Shown here in pieces: positions 45,257 to 56,760 of a DNA stretch of 64,000 nt. Numbering within the stretch: position 1 is the stretch's first letter; each line of letters starts with the position of its first letter. Where the stretch lies: assembly GCA_028641055.1 (NCBI GenBank), contig CM054063.1, positions 181,976,756 through 182,040,755 on the forward strand. Reading direction: 5' to 3'. A program made the position numbers and the translations under genes. The stretch is from Alopecurus myosuroides (Eukaryota; Streptophyta; Magnoliopsida; Poales; Poaceae). The notes below the pieces were generated by a model that did no database searches, was not told the DNA's origin, and saw only the letters and a list, made by a program, of their open reading frames with translations.

Positions 45257-47086
45257 CCATCCACTAGAAGGAGAGGTACAACTCTAAACACCTTTGTTGC
45301 TCTTGATTCACCGTATCTTATGAGTAAGCTTCTTACACCACCACATGCTACACACACGGTTACTTCCGCTGAGTCTGAAAATGCTTCTGATACTTTTGAT
45401 GATGCTTCTACTGTGCTTGGTGATACTGGTTCACTAGGTCCTTTCCTGGATGCTACAATTGCTAAATCCAAACAATATGAAAGTGATGAAATTCCTGTTG
45501 AAAATGTTGGTACACATGTTAATTCATCTAAGTCTATTGATGATCTTGATGAAACCTACATTATACTTAATGATGACTTTATTAAGGAAGCTCAAGCTAC
45601 TCCTGGTGCAAGTGCTCTTAAGAGTCTTCTTGCAAGACATGCTGTTAAATATAAATCTTCTGCCGATGCTAAGTTTGCTATATCTCCCATACACATTAGA
45701 GATAAGGATTATGATTGCTCTCTAGATTTATCTTACATATCTATTGTTGAGAAAGAACCTTTTCATGGAACTCCAAGTAAAAGTGCTATGGAACATCTGA
45801 ATAAGCTTTCATCTTTGATTAGTTTGTTTTCTGATGATACTAAGTTACGTACATACTTTGTTACCAAGATATTCCCTTTCTCATTGAAAGATGAAGCCAA
45901 AACTTGGTTTAAAAATTTGTCATCTGGATCTATTACAAGTCATATGGGTTTGGTTAATGCTTTCTTTCAAAAATATTTTCCTGCTAGTGATCAACATGTT
46001 GTTGTGCAAAGAATCTTTAACTTTGAGAAAATTGAAGAAGAGAAATTGCCTGAATCTTGGTCAAGGTTTTGTTCTTTAATAAGAGCTAGCCCTGGCAATC
46101 CATTACCTAAAAATTAGCTCCTAGATATATTTTATAATGGAATAACTGTTCAATCTAGGACATACCTGGATAGTTGTGTTGGTTGTGTTTTCAGGAAAAG
46201 AACTCCAAAAGAAGCTTAGGAATTATTGGCTAAAATAGCCAAGAATAATGATGATTGGACTATACTTGAGTCTACACCTACACCAGAGCCAACACCAATA
46301 CCAACACCCAAGAAGAGAGGGATGATTGATTAAATGATCAAGTAATGAAGGAAACTAAGAAATCTCTTAAAGAGAGGGGTATTAAATCTGAAGATGTGAA
46401 GAATTTACCTCTTATAGAAGAATTATGTAAGCCAATTCCTCATCCATCAATAGTTGAGGTACACTGTGTCCAATATTTTGATAGTAGAGATAATCCCTAT
46501 TCTAAACCACTTGATTAATGCTTGAATTTGATAATTATGTTGTTGAGCAAGACAACTTTAATATGAGAGTGCAAAATCATCTTATGGAAAACTCTAGAGC
46601 TATTGATAATTTGCATGGTATTATTGATAGAACCTCTAATGATGTTAAAATGCTTGTTAAACATTTTCATATGGTTCAAACTCAAATTGATGAACTCACT
46701 AAAGTGCAAAAATATTTGCTAACTAATGCCTCTAGAGAAAAACATGTTTGTGAAATAATTACTAGAAGTGGTGTTTCTACTCAGGATCCCTTGCATCCTG
46801 AAGGACATCCTAAAATATTTGAATAAGATTGTCAACAACCTAAAAACAATAGTTCTCCTTCCAAGAAAATAAAAGAGAGACATAAAAATGTTGTAGAATC
46901 TCCTAGACCTGCTAAAGATCCTAATAGTATATCTATTCCTGATGCTAAAACTGAAAGTGCAAATGATAAAAGTGATGCTTCTGATAAAGAAGAAACTGTA
47001 GCTAAACCTGAAAAGCAAACTAAAAGTGTGAAGTATACTAAGAAGGATTTCATTGCTAATAAACATGGTAATGAAAGAGAGCCTTG
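45257..47086 (+). pseudogene. gag of Athila-like element C, main part
   Basis: Continues the frame opened at 26731. Residues such as PFSLKDEAKTWFKNLSSGSI, WSRFCSLIRASP and then LLDIFYNGIT and YLDSCVGCVFRKRTP are the conserved capsid (retrotransposon gag) blocks of Athila-type gypsy elements. Nonsense codons at 46115-46117, near 46217 and near 46332, and a frame change before 46518 disable it. 46518-46826 codes for a helical segment (NLHGIIDRTSNDVKMLVKHF) and 46827-47086 for a Lys/Ser-rich linker to protease. The linker is cut at CCTTG by element D; across D the frame reads on into the WVQKVMPFP block at 59207. Confidence 0.87.
47082..47086. repeat. target site duplication CCTTG (left) of element D
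   Basis: CCTTG before TGTCGAGACATCG; repeated at 59202-59206. Confidence 0.92.
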
Positions 47087-47627
47087 TGTCGAGACATCGT
47101 AGTAGGGTTCATAGACGGGGGTGCCATGAGGCCTACGGGTAAAGACGTGAGGGGGACGTGGTAGTATGACAACCAGGGACAACAAAGTTTACCCAGGTTC
47201 GGTACGTCGCAATTAGGTGGCGTTCCTACTCCTGCAATCTCACTAAATCAGGGCTGGAGCCTGAAGTATACAGAGTACAATATGAGTCTGGGTTGCTAAT
47301 TGGACGAGGATCAACTTCTCGGCGAGTTGGCTTCTAGCTTCCCCTTTTTCTTCTCTCCCGACCGGCTTTATATAAATAGTCAGGTTAGGACTTACAGAAA
47401 GGAAACCTAGAAGACTATGGTAAGTTCTAACTTGGAAGGCAAGAATCCGCCTTCTACTCCAAGCCGTGCCATGTGGGATGTGGTCCAGGTTCTTCTAGAA
47501 TCCGGCTTCTGTGTATCAGCTTACTGGGCTGCCTAATGGACCATAATCCATTACCATTCAGGCCACCCTGGTAATCCGGCTCTTTAGGACACTATTTCAT
47601 ATACCCCTAATCGGTATATATCCGACA
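47087..47627 (-). repeat. 3' LTR of element D
   Basis: Plus-strand ends TGTCGAGACATCG and TATATCCGACA. TATA-like TATATAAA lies on minus (complement of 47368-47375). 541 bp. Differs from the other LTR at dozens of sites. Confidence 0.9.
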
Positions 47628-48194
47628 GTAGCCCCCAAAAAGGATTGAGACTCCAATTCGCCGTCTTTCGTCAATTTTGTAACCTTTCCGAGAAATGCTG
47701 GCTCTATGTCCCGATTCTTCTTTTCTTCAATCTTGCTTAACGCGAAATTTGAATTTCGGGAAATCCGACATTTTCTTCCTCGAACCTTCGAGGAGAACAA
47801 TCCTCCTACGTCAGCGATAAAATCATGCTGACGTCAGGGTCGTTTGGGTTTCGAGTGTGAAACCCTGAAACATATCTCTGACAGATTCTCGTGGAAAACG
47901 AGAAGATAGAAGTAATCACTTGCCACCTCTTTTCCCGGATTTTCAGGCGAGTGACACGCGTTAATGATCTAACGGTCCAAAGAGTCGTTGTAACATATCT
48001 TAAAGTTTTTCCGCCTTTAAATAGCCTACCTCGAGCCCTCCGGCGACCCTTCTGCTCTCACTCCGCTTCCCAGCCCCCAAGCGCCATTGCACCCGTGCCA
48101 AGGTTCACTCAGAGCGAGCAGAGCTCTCGCACGTCCGCGCCGTTCCCGGAACTTCTCAGTTGAGAGCTCGCAAACCTCATCGCGCCGCCCGCAA
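47628..48194 (-). other. 3' untranslated region and PPT of D
   Basis: PPT (complement of 47628-47641) beside the LTR. The rest of the stretch holds the upstream region of the plus-strand ORF, with a TTTAAATAG TATA-like motif near 48016, which could be the promoter of the antisense gene. Confidence 0.55.
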
Positions 48195-51100
48195 ATGGAC
48201 TCCGGCGATTCACCACTCGCGGCGGAAAAGCTCTCGGTCTCCGTTGAGGTCGACGAAATCATCAACTCCATGGATCCACAGCTCGATTCCCCGAGCCACG
48301 CCTTCGCCAAAGCACCGGAGAAGAACTCTGGCAACCAGGCCCGCGAGGAAACGTCTCTCGCGGCCGAGACCCTGGCTACCTCTTCCTCCGCGCCGCCTCC
48401 GCCGTTCGCTCTTGAAACGGCAGAGGAAAAAATTCTCCTCATCGGGGAGGAGCTCGCCGTCGCGGCCGCCGCCACCGGAGCATAAGACGAGGGCGAAATA
48501 TCTGGCAACTGGAGCCGGTGCAACATCACCCCCTCCCTTCTTCCGACAATGGAGAAGGAGGGGTTGATCGTGAAAGGGAAATGGCGGCACGAGGAAAAAG
48601 AGTCTGAGCCCGTGCCCAAAGCCGGGGAACGGGTCCTCCTGACCTCGCACATCTCAAGAGGTATGTCAATTCCGCCTTCTAGCTTCTTCCTCGAGATCCT
48701 TATCCACTATAACATTGAGCCCCACAACCTGCCAAGCCGAGTTCCAGGCCCTCTTCAAAGGGTATCTAGGATTAGCACCTAGGCTAGAATTTTGGCAGTA
48801 CTGCTTTGGGATTAAGCGAAACCCCTCATAGCGCGCTCTCCCAACTTGCGGAACCATATCTTTTACCCCGCGTAGATTCAGGGAAGACTAGTTCAGGAAA
48901 ACGGGGTTCCACCTTTCCACAACTTCGCTGCCACTCCCTAGGACAACTGGGCAGAAGACGCAATCCAAACCCTGCCACATGACTTGATGAAAATCAAACG
49001 GCGCATCGCAAAACTCGTCGCCTCCAAACCTCCTCTCACCGGAACCGACACTGTATTGTGTTGGTTCGGAAGGCGTATCCAACCTATGGCATATCGAACT
49101 CGGCTTCTGTGTGAATACAAAGGCCAAGAAGATCCCATGAGGGGAACGGATAAGGCTTTCACGAAGAGGGACTTCAAGAGGCGGGTCAATCATTTGGTCG
49201 CTACACGCGACCAATATGAAGAAAGCCGAGAGATGTATCATGAAGGAAACCCAGTCCCAAAGGTAATACTTTTTCCTTTCTAGGCAATTTTCTTGGATTT
49301 CTATCATTCTCAGCTTTCCTAAGTTAGTCGGGTATTTTGCTTTTTCCCCAGTTTGATGACCTTACTGAAAAAGATCTTGCAACTGACACCGAACTTGACG
49401 AACTGCATGCCAAGTTTTATGGTGGTCGGAAGCGCAAGAGGTCATCAAACACTGAAGGGGTGGTGGAACTTGATGGAGTTCCCGTCGCTACGTCCAGGTA
49501 ATCCTTTGGGTTTCTGTTTCGCTGCTATTGGTCGCTGGAAACATTTTACTTTCTCGGATTTCTAATTTCTCGGAATTTCTTTCGTTTTCTTTCAGCCTTG
49601 CTCCTGCTTCTATGAAGCCTAAAAAGCTGAAGATACATAGAGCAGCTGCTGGCAAAGGAGTTCAACCTTTCCCTGTTGCAGCTCCTGCTACCCCAACTGT
49701 CACAGGCGGAAAAAACCAGTCTGCAAAAGAACAGGAGTATCCATTGCTGACCAGCCAGCCCTTTGCATCCGAGACGGATGTGAGGGAAAGGGCGGTGCCA
49801 GAAATGGGTGGACCTTCTCGTTCAACTGAGGAGGAACCCATTCCAGCTTCTGACAGAAATTTAAGGTAAAGGAAGAACCGTTTGACGAACATGGATACAT
49901 TCGTCCGTCAGCCGCCAAATTTTTCGCTCCAGCCCCTCTGATCCGTCCTTGGCCGCAAGGCAGGCTTGTTGTAAGGAATAACTTCGTGTTTTCACCTCGG
50001 CAGGTCATCCAGGACGGCCTTTGCCATGTTGGGATTCTTTTTGCCGATTATGCAAAAGAATTCAATGAAAACTTGTCCGACCTGACCAAGATGAGCCAGG
50101 TAATATCTCTAGCCCCCAAGCAATAAGTCAAATGTATACTTTTGTCTTAATGCTTTTTCCATTGTTATGCTTGTTGTTAACTTAAGCATTTTTTGTTTCT
50201 TTTCCATGTTTCAGCAAACTGCTGAGAACATCAAGTCGTAAGTTTTCGACAAACTTACCATCAAGAACAAGGAGGTGAAATCCCTTCTTTCTATTCTTGA
50301 GGGTAAGGAGGCAGAACTGGCATCCACTCACCAACAGCTGAAGGATTCAGCAGGTGAAATATTTGTCTGCTTTCAGTTGTGAATTTTTTCTAAGTAGTTT
50401 TCCGAGTTTAACTCTTCCTTTACTTGCTTTTCAGCTTCTTTGGCGAAAGCCAAGCAAATTGCTGAAGATGCCGGCAATGCCGAAAACCTCCGCCGCGAAA
50501 ACCTGGATCTTCAGTAGCTCAATGTGAAGCTGCAGCAGGACCTGGAGGCCAGCAAACTAGTCGTTGGCATTGCCGAATCTAAGGCCTCCAGCCAGGCCGA
50601 GAAGGATAAGGCCACCATCTGAGACCTGGAGAACACCTTGAACCAGCGCCTAGAAGAAGGCGCTGAGATGGACAAGATTCTCGGTAAGTTCTTTGTCATT
50701 TACCGTATTTTCCATGTTTCATCTCCTTCTATTTTTTTCTAACATTTGTGTGTTTTACTGAAACAGGAGATAGCCCCCTTACCCAGATTGAAAAAATCCG
50801 GTCTTTCGGGAAGGTGTTCACCGTGATCAAGGCTGCGGGAATGTTGCTTGTCAACAAGTGCCTTCTCGCCAGGTCTGGGGAATTATCGGAAGTTGAAAAT
50901 CTTTCGGAAGCTATGGTTGAGGTGGCGGAATCCAGGGAGTCCCTTCTCCGTTCCGCAGCTCGTGGTGGTGCACATATGGCTCTTGGGCTCATGCGCATGC
51001 ACTTCCCAACTGCCAAATCTTGGCGTGTGGCGTCCGACATCCCTCAAGGATACACGGATGCTCAACGGGCCAGCTTCTTTGATGAAATCAAAGGTCAGGC

Positions 51101-51203
51101 CACCAAGATCGCCACCATGGTGAACATATCCACCTTCTACCCTAAAGAGGCCATCCCGGCAACTCCAGAGGAATCCAGCAGCGAGGAAGAGTCGGATGCC
51201 TGA
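48195..51203 (+). pseudogene. antisense extra ORF (aORF) of D with six exon-like segments
   Basis: Starts at ATG 48195 (MDSGDSPLAAEKLSVSVEVD). Contains GMSIPPSSFFLEILIHYNIEPHNL and, one frame away, FQALFKGYLGLAPRLEFWQY, the N-terminal hallmark of plant 'putative gypsy-type transposase' proteins (PF04195-like). Proposed exons: 48195-49262, 49352-49497, 49596-50099, 50215-50353, 50435-50683, 50767-51203. Each is bounded by GT...AG with a pyrimidine-rich acceptor, and the last junction joins in phase (ILG|DSPL). The middle exons are helical and Lys/Glu-rich (coiled coil). The end holds RSAARGGAHMALGLMRMHFP, also in F, and an acidic tail ending DA. Stops in exon 1 (48483-48485), exon 3 (near 49866) and exon 4 make it a pseudogene. 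Function unknown. Confidence 0.75.
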
Positions 51204-51824
51204 AGAAGCTGTCTGGACCTGGGTAGAATTAGGGAAATAGAAGCATTATTGTTCTTACAATGTAAACTTATTGTAATGCTTTCTATTCTTTTGTATAAAC
51301 AAGTACTCAGCTTTTGCAGTTAATTATTAAGTCTTTGCAAGTTTTCCGGGTTTTTATTTGTTTATCTTCTAAGTTATCTGGTTTATATGTCTTAATTGTC
51401 CTTAGTGTTTAAAATGGCTCGATAGTACTTTAATCTTCATGCCAAGTAACTGGGTATAACCAATCAGTTGAAGCTCGAAACATGGATCATACTAAAGGTA
51501 TTTTTACTTACTAGCTCTAGTGACCCAACATAAAAACAATCAGATAATACTTAGAGAAAAAAGTAAGGAATGTTTTTAATGAAACTCAGGCACGCAGGCA
51601 CAATATGGGTTTCCTTAAGCCATTTTTGGCTGAAAATCATTCAGTTTTTTAACACCGAGCACGCAGGCACAATTCGGGTTAACATTGAGTATTTTGAAAG
51701 ATCATTGGGAAATAGATAAGGCGGACTTATGCTTTGTACTATAATAAACATGTAAAAAAACATAGATGTATGAATTCCGACAACTTTATTTCATGATCTC
51801 AAAGATGTTTACATAGAAATTGAA
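51204..51824. other. spacer between aORF and pol ends in D
   Basis: Convergent 3' ends. No ORF. A short direct repeat, CAGGCACGCAGGCACAAT-like, occurs at about 51588 and 51659 and may be a remnant of 3' tandem repeats as in F. Confidence 0.5.
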
Positions 51825-53260
51825 CTAAGTGTAAAAGGGACGTAATTGCTGGATGCTCCAGGGTCTTTTGGTCTCCCCTAGTTCGTCATCTATTTTTCTC
51901 TTTCTTTTGCGATTCGGTCTTTTGGGATCATCTTCCGTGTCCCGAATATCTATAAGATAGCATGATCCATTTTTAATAGCTTTGCTGATGACAAATGGTC
52001 CTTCCCAAACTAGAGCTAACTTGTGCTTTCTTTCTTGCACCAATCTTAGCACTAAGTCACCTTCTTTAAAAGAACGATGCCTGATTTTCCGACTATGGTA
52101 ACGTCGTAATCCTTGCTGATAAATGGCGGATCTTTGAAGCACAAGTTCTCATTCTTCTTCTAAGAGATCGACGACATCCTGTCGTGCACTTTTAGAGTCT
52201 GAGTCATCTAAAGCTTGCACTCTTGGGCTATCATGTATCATGTCCGTTGGAAGCACTGCTTCTGCGCCATAAACCAGAAAAAACGGGGTTTGCCCCGTTG
52301 ACCTTTTTGGCATCGTTCGAATACTCCAAAGCACGGAAGGTAACTCTTCCACCCATGCTCATGGTGCTCTATGAAGAGGAGATTCGAGTCTTGGAGTATT
52401 CCTTAAAGGATTGAGCTATTCATTCTTTCAACCTGCCCATTGGATTGTGGGTGAGCGACAGACGCAAGGTCTAGGCGTATTCCCGTTTGTCGGCAATATT
52501 TTGCCATCTCTCTAATATAGAAATTTGTCCCGTTGTCTGTGATTATACTGTGTGGAACGCCGTATCTCATGACTACATCAATGATGAAATTTCTGGCAGT
52601 TACACCGTCAGGCTTTTTTATGGGTTTTGCCTCCACCCACCTGGTATACTTGTCTACTGCAACGAGTAGATGTGTGAGTCCACCTCTTGCATTTTTAATG
52701 GTCCCATCATATCTAGCCCCCAAACCGCAAATGGCCATGTGATAGGGATAGTTTTTAGTGCTTGGCCTGGCATATTCGTCTGCTTGGCGTAATACTGACA
52801 TCCGGCACATGTATTTACTATGTGTTCGGCATCTGTCTTGGCTGTTAGCCAGAAAAACCCTGCATGTAATGCTTTCTTAACTATGCTTTTTGATTGAGCA
52901 TGATGTCCGCAATCCCCTGCGTGGATTTCTTGCAGTATTTCTCGGCCTTCTTCTGGCGAAATACATCGTAGAAAGATTCTGGTAGTGCTGCGTTTATACA
53001 GGCAACCATTTATTACCGTGTATCCTTTGCATCGACGTTTTATTTGTCTTTGCAAGACCTCGTCTGCTCCATCCGGGAACTTCTGATCTACTAAGAAGTT
53101 TAAATATGGAATTGTCCAATCCGGGTTAATGAGCAGGACTTCAATTGATTCGGACACAAGAGGATAATCAACATCTCCACCTTTTATCGATGGTTTATGC
53201 AAATGTTGGACAAACACACCTGGTGGTAGGGTTTTCACTCTTTCCGAGCCCATGCGGGCT
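51825..53260 (-). pseudogene. gypsy (Tat) integrase of D
   Basis: Zinc-binding region GDCGHHAQSKSIV ... CAGCQYYAKQ (about 52790-52920). Core with GLDMMGPL (first Asp, about 52720), IITDNGTNF (second Asp, about 52530) and HPQSNGQVERMN (Glu, about 52430). Then LWSIRTMPKRSTGQTPFFLVYG and the C-terminal GDLVLRLVQ ... LIDIRD ... RPWSIQQLRPFYT ending at 51825. The DDE residues are all present. A stop near 52656 (after HIYSLQ), another before the LWSIRT block and one at 52149 break the frame. No chromodomain, as expected for Tat. Confidence 0.9.
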
Positions 53261-53950
53261 AATGCATCCGCGTTCCAATTTTCCTCTCTTTTGACGTGAA
53301 GTACTCCAAATCCTAGGAAGCAAATGGCAAACTCATCCACCGTTCTCCGATATTCGGCCATGATGGGAATTTTGGCGTCCCATGTTTGGTTGAGCTGATG
53401 CTATACCAAATCTGAGTCGCCATAGCATAATATGCGTTTGACGCCTATTTGTTTTGCAATTTGCAAGCCATGAAGCAAAGCTTCGTATTCTGCCACGTTA
53501 TTGTTGGCATTGAAGTCTATTTTCAACACATACTCCATAATATCTCCCTTTCGGGATTTTAGCAATACACCAGCTCCGGCTCCTTCCTTCATCTTGGATC
53601 CGTCAAAGTGCATAACCCAGTATTTCGACTCCGGCATTGGTGTGTTTTCCATTGCTTCTGTCCAATCGGCGACAAAATCTGCCAACGCCTGGGATTTAAT
53701 TGCCGTACGGGGTTGGTACTTAATGTCAAACGCAGCCAGCTCGATGCCCCATTTGGCTACTCGGCCCATTGCGTCTGCATTGTTAATTATATCCCATAGT
53801 GGTGCTTTACATACCACTGTTATGGAATGTCCTTGGAAATAATGGCGGAGTTTTCGAGATGCGAAAAATACGCCATATGCCAACTTTTGATAGTGTGGGT
53901 ACCTTTGTTTGGACTCGGAAAAAACTTCGCTTATATAATATACCGGATGT
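53261..53950 (-). pseudogene. second RNase H (aRNH type) and tether of D
   Basis: After the ordinary RNase H a second fold is seen: YWVMHFDGSKMKEGAGAGVLL (first Asp), NNNVAEYEALLHGLQIA (Glu), LCYGDSDLV (Asp), and on the other side of a stop at 53401 NWNADALARM (final Asp). Archaeal-type second RNase H domains are a mark of the Tat clade. A one-codon stop (TAG at 53401-53403) splits the domain. Confidence 0.85.
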
Positions 53951-55000
53951 TGATCTGGTATGCTTTGCTCTTCTTTTCTTCTTTCCACAACTATCACATC
54001 ACTAATAACCCTGTTTGTTGCTGTGAAATACAGTAACATGGGTTCTTCGTCTTTTGGTGATGCTAAAATCGGAGCTCTCATCAAGGTTTCCTTTAACTGG
54101 GTTAATGCTTTGTCCGCCTCTTCTGTCCACTCAAATTTCTCGGATTTATTCAACAATTTGTATAATGGAAGAGCTTTGTCTCCTAGCCGGCTTATAAACC
54201 TGCTGACGGCAGCTGCAGAACCCGTCAATCTTTGTACATCTTTTAAGCACGTAGGCTTTGTGATGTTTAGGATTGCCTTGATCTTTTCCGGGTTTACTTC
54301 TATTCCTCTGTGAGAAACGATAAAATCCAAAAGTTTTCCTGAGGGAACCCCGAATATACACTTCAATGGATTTAACTTCATTTTGTATGTGCGCAAATTT
54401 TCGAAGGTTTCTCGCAAATCTTCAAGGAGTGTGTCTTTTTCCTTGGAAACAACGTCAATTTCATCCACGTAAACGTGAACATTTTTGCCAATCTGGCTAT
54501 GCAAACATCGTTGCATGCAACGCTGGTAAGTTGCACCTGCGGTCTTCAAGCCAAAAGGCATGGTTATGTAATAGTATGTTCCATACGGGGTTATGAAGAA
54601 GGTTTTTATTTGGTCTTCTTCCTTCATACGTATTTGATGGTACCCGGAATAAGCATCCAAGAAGCATAAAAGCTCGGAGCCTGCAGTGGCATCTATTATT
54701 TAATCGATTCGCGGTAACGCAAATCTATCTTTTAGACACAATTTGTTCAGGTCGGTGTAATCTATACACATCCTGAGAACAGTACTATCTTTCTTCGGGA
54801 CTAATACTGGGTTCGCAGACCATTCAGTATGTATAACTTTCCGGATAAAATCAGATGCTAATAGCCGGATGATTTCCTTTCCAATAGCCTTCCGTCTTCT
54901 TCCGTCAAATCGACGGAGACCTTGTTTGACGGGTTTAGATCCTAGAATCACCTTGAGTTGATGTTCAGCAAGTTCCCTGGGTACACCCGGCATCTCTGCA
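53951..55000 (-). pseudogene. reverse transcriptase and first RNase H of D
   Basis: N-terminal block (54700-54993): ASDFIRKVIHTEWSANPVLVPKK and RMCIDYTDLNKLCLKD. Then MDAYSGYHQIRMKEEDQIKTFF (first Asp) and TMPFGLKTAGATYQRCMQ. The catalytic box is YVDEID (about 54455-54472) instead of YVDD, so the second Asp is Glu. The thumb and RNase H follow: GIEVNPEKIKAI, QRLTGSAAAVSRFISR, LYFTATNRVISDVIV, SKQRYPHYQKLAYGVFFASR, HYFQGHSITVV. The frame stops at 54698-54700 between the two RT blocks. Confidence 0.9.
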
Positions 55001-55890
55001 GGACACCATGCAAAAATATCCCAGTTCTCACGGAGAAACTCGATGAGCGCGCTTTCCTATTTGTCGGTCATCCCTGTCCCTACTACGACAAATTTTGTCG
55101 GATGTTTGGGGTCTAGGATAATCTGCCTTCTATTCTCGGATGCTTTTTAACTATCTGCGGGCTTCCGGCTTTCTTAACCTGCCGGCATTTCTGTCGGCGA
55201 TACTTCTTTTGCCAGCTCTTTCAATTCCTCCTTTGCAATCACTTTTTCTGCGCCAAGGGCGTTTCATTTTTACAGCTCGTTTGCCAATTTGAAGTCTCCT
55301 GATATGGTGATCACTCCTCCTTTTGGCCCTGGTATTTTCAGCTTGTTATAGATATAACATGATCTTGCCATAAATTTGGCGAAAGCTGGATGTCCGAGAA
55401 TTGCGTGGTATACACTCTCGAACGGAACGACCTCGAAAGAGATTTTTTCCTGGCGGAAGTGCTCTTTTTCTCAAAAGGTTACATCTAGGGAAATTTCTCC
55501 TAGGGATTGTGCTTGTCTGCCGGGAACGATGTCGTGGAAACACATGTTGCTATGATTGAGCTGGGTCTCAGAGATTCGTAGATGCTTCAGTGTATCCAGG
55601 TACATTATGTTAATGCTGGATCCTCCATCCATCAGCACTCTTTTTAGCCTAGTGTTTTGAACAATAGGACTTACAATTAGAGCTTGTGTGCCGGGTTCTG
55701 GGATATTTCCGGGATGATCAGACTGATCCTAGGTAATTGGTGTTTTTGAGTACTTCAAGAATTTGGGGTTGGTGGCACAACCGCGTTTATTTCTCGAAGT
55801 GTCCTCTTTGCCACCTTTGCTGACGAAGTTGCGAGGAAAGTTAAATTGCATTCTCCATCAACTCTCGGGAACTGTGGTTTGCCTTTTCGC
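55001..55890 (-). pseudogene. aspartic protease region of D
   Basis: The minus frame carries PIVQNTRLKRVLMDGGSSINI (about 55600-55680), with the D-G-G-S active-site pattern of Tat proteases. It is followed by SFEVVPFESVYHAILGHPAFAKF (about 55375-55450) and IPGPKGGVITISGDF. A TGA after LDVTF (about 55473) and other stops towards 55150 break it. Confidence 0.78.
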
Positions 55891-56760
55891 TATTGTTCTT
55901 GGATTTTTTCATCAGTGTCCGATTCACTGTCTTCTTTTTCAGCTTCTTGATTTTTCTTGGAGAATTTCCTCTTGGAGTTCTTCCCCTTGTTCCCGGATAC
56001 TGCACTGCCTTTCATATGCTTATTGAGCCGGCATTGTGCGTTCGTATGGGTGGGTTTCCCAAATTGCGAATGATCGACATAGTTCTCCGACTTAATCTTT
56101 TCCCACTCTTCCTTTGTGTAGGAGATAGGTTCTGTGTTTCTTCCTTTCCATTTGCTTCCATTATCCTTTCCAAAGGCTAGGTTAACTTCTTTGGGCTTTG
56201 GCTGTGTTTCTAGAGTAGCTTTTTTGTCAGAACGAGGCATCTTTTTGGCCTAAGCCAAAGCGTCGATATTTCCACCTCTCGCTCTGATGTCATCTTCGGC
56301 CGATGCATGCTCATTTGCGGTTGTAAGCATAGATCCGAGATCTTTGTGTTGTTTTGAACCAACCATGAATGGTACGAGGCCGGGTTTTAAGCCATTGACG
56401 AAAGCATGCATTGCATGTCCGTCACTTACTCCAGAGCAGTTGTTCTTCATTGCAGTCCTTCTTGAGATGAAGTCCACGTATGGCTCATCTTCAAACTGGG
56501 TGCAGCGGTTGAGCTGGTTGATGCTGTTGGGGCGTTTGTAAGTTCCCCGAAAATGCTGCTTAAAGACTCTAGCCATATCATCCCAGCTATCTACGGTTCT
56601 TGACGGAAGCTCATTAATCCAATCTCTGGCTCCGTCCAGTAACATTAGGGGGAGGAATTGTACTGCCTCTAAATCTGTCCCTTTGTTGATCTGGACGGCT
56701 GTATAATAGTCTGAGAGTATATTTTTGATATGTTGGACCAACTTTGGCAAAGCCAAAATG
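55891..56760 (-). pseudogene. gag capsid and basic C-terminus of D
   Basis: 56250-56756 holds LPLMLLDGARDWINELPSRTVDSW and FKQHFRGTYKRPNSINQL plus VNGLKPG, the conserved retrotransposon gag (capsid) region. After a TAG at 56250-56252 the same frame continues with a Lys-rich tail (55890-56240) and a degenerate zinc-finger-like FGKPTHTNAQCRLNKH, in which the first Cys pair of the normal knuckle is missing. Confidence 0.85.

Noticed and set aside
47597..47800. Minus ORF starting at the D 3' LTR/PPT
   Set aside because: Covers PPT and LTR sequence. No homology, and it is in the 3' untranslated region of D.
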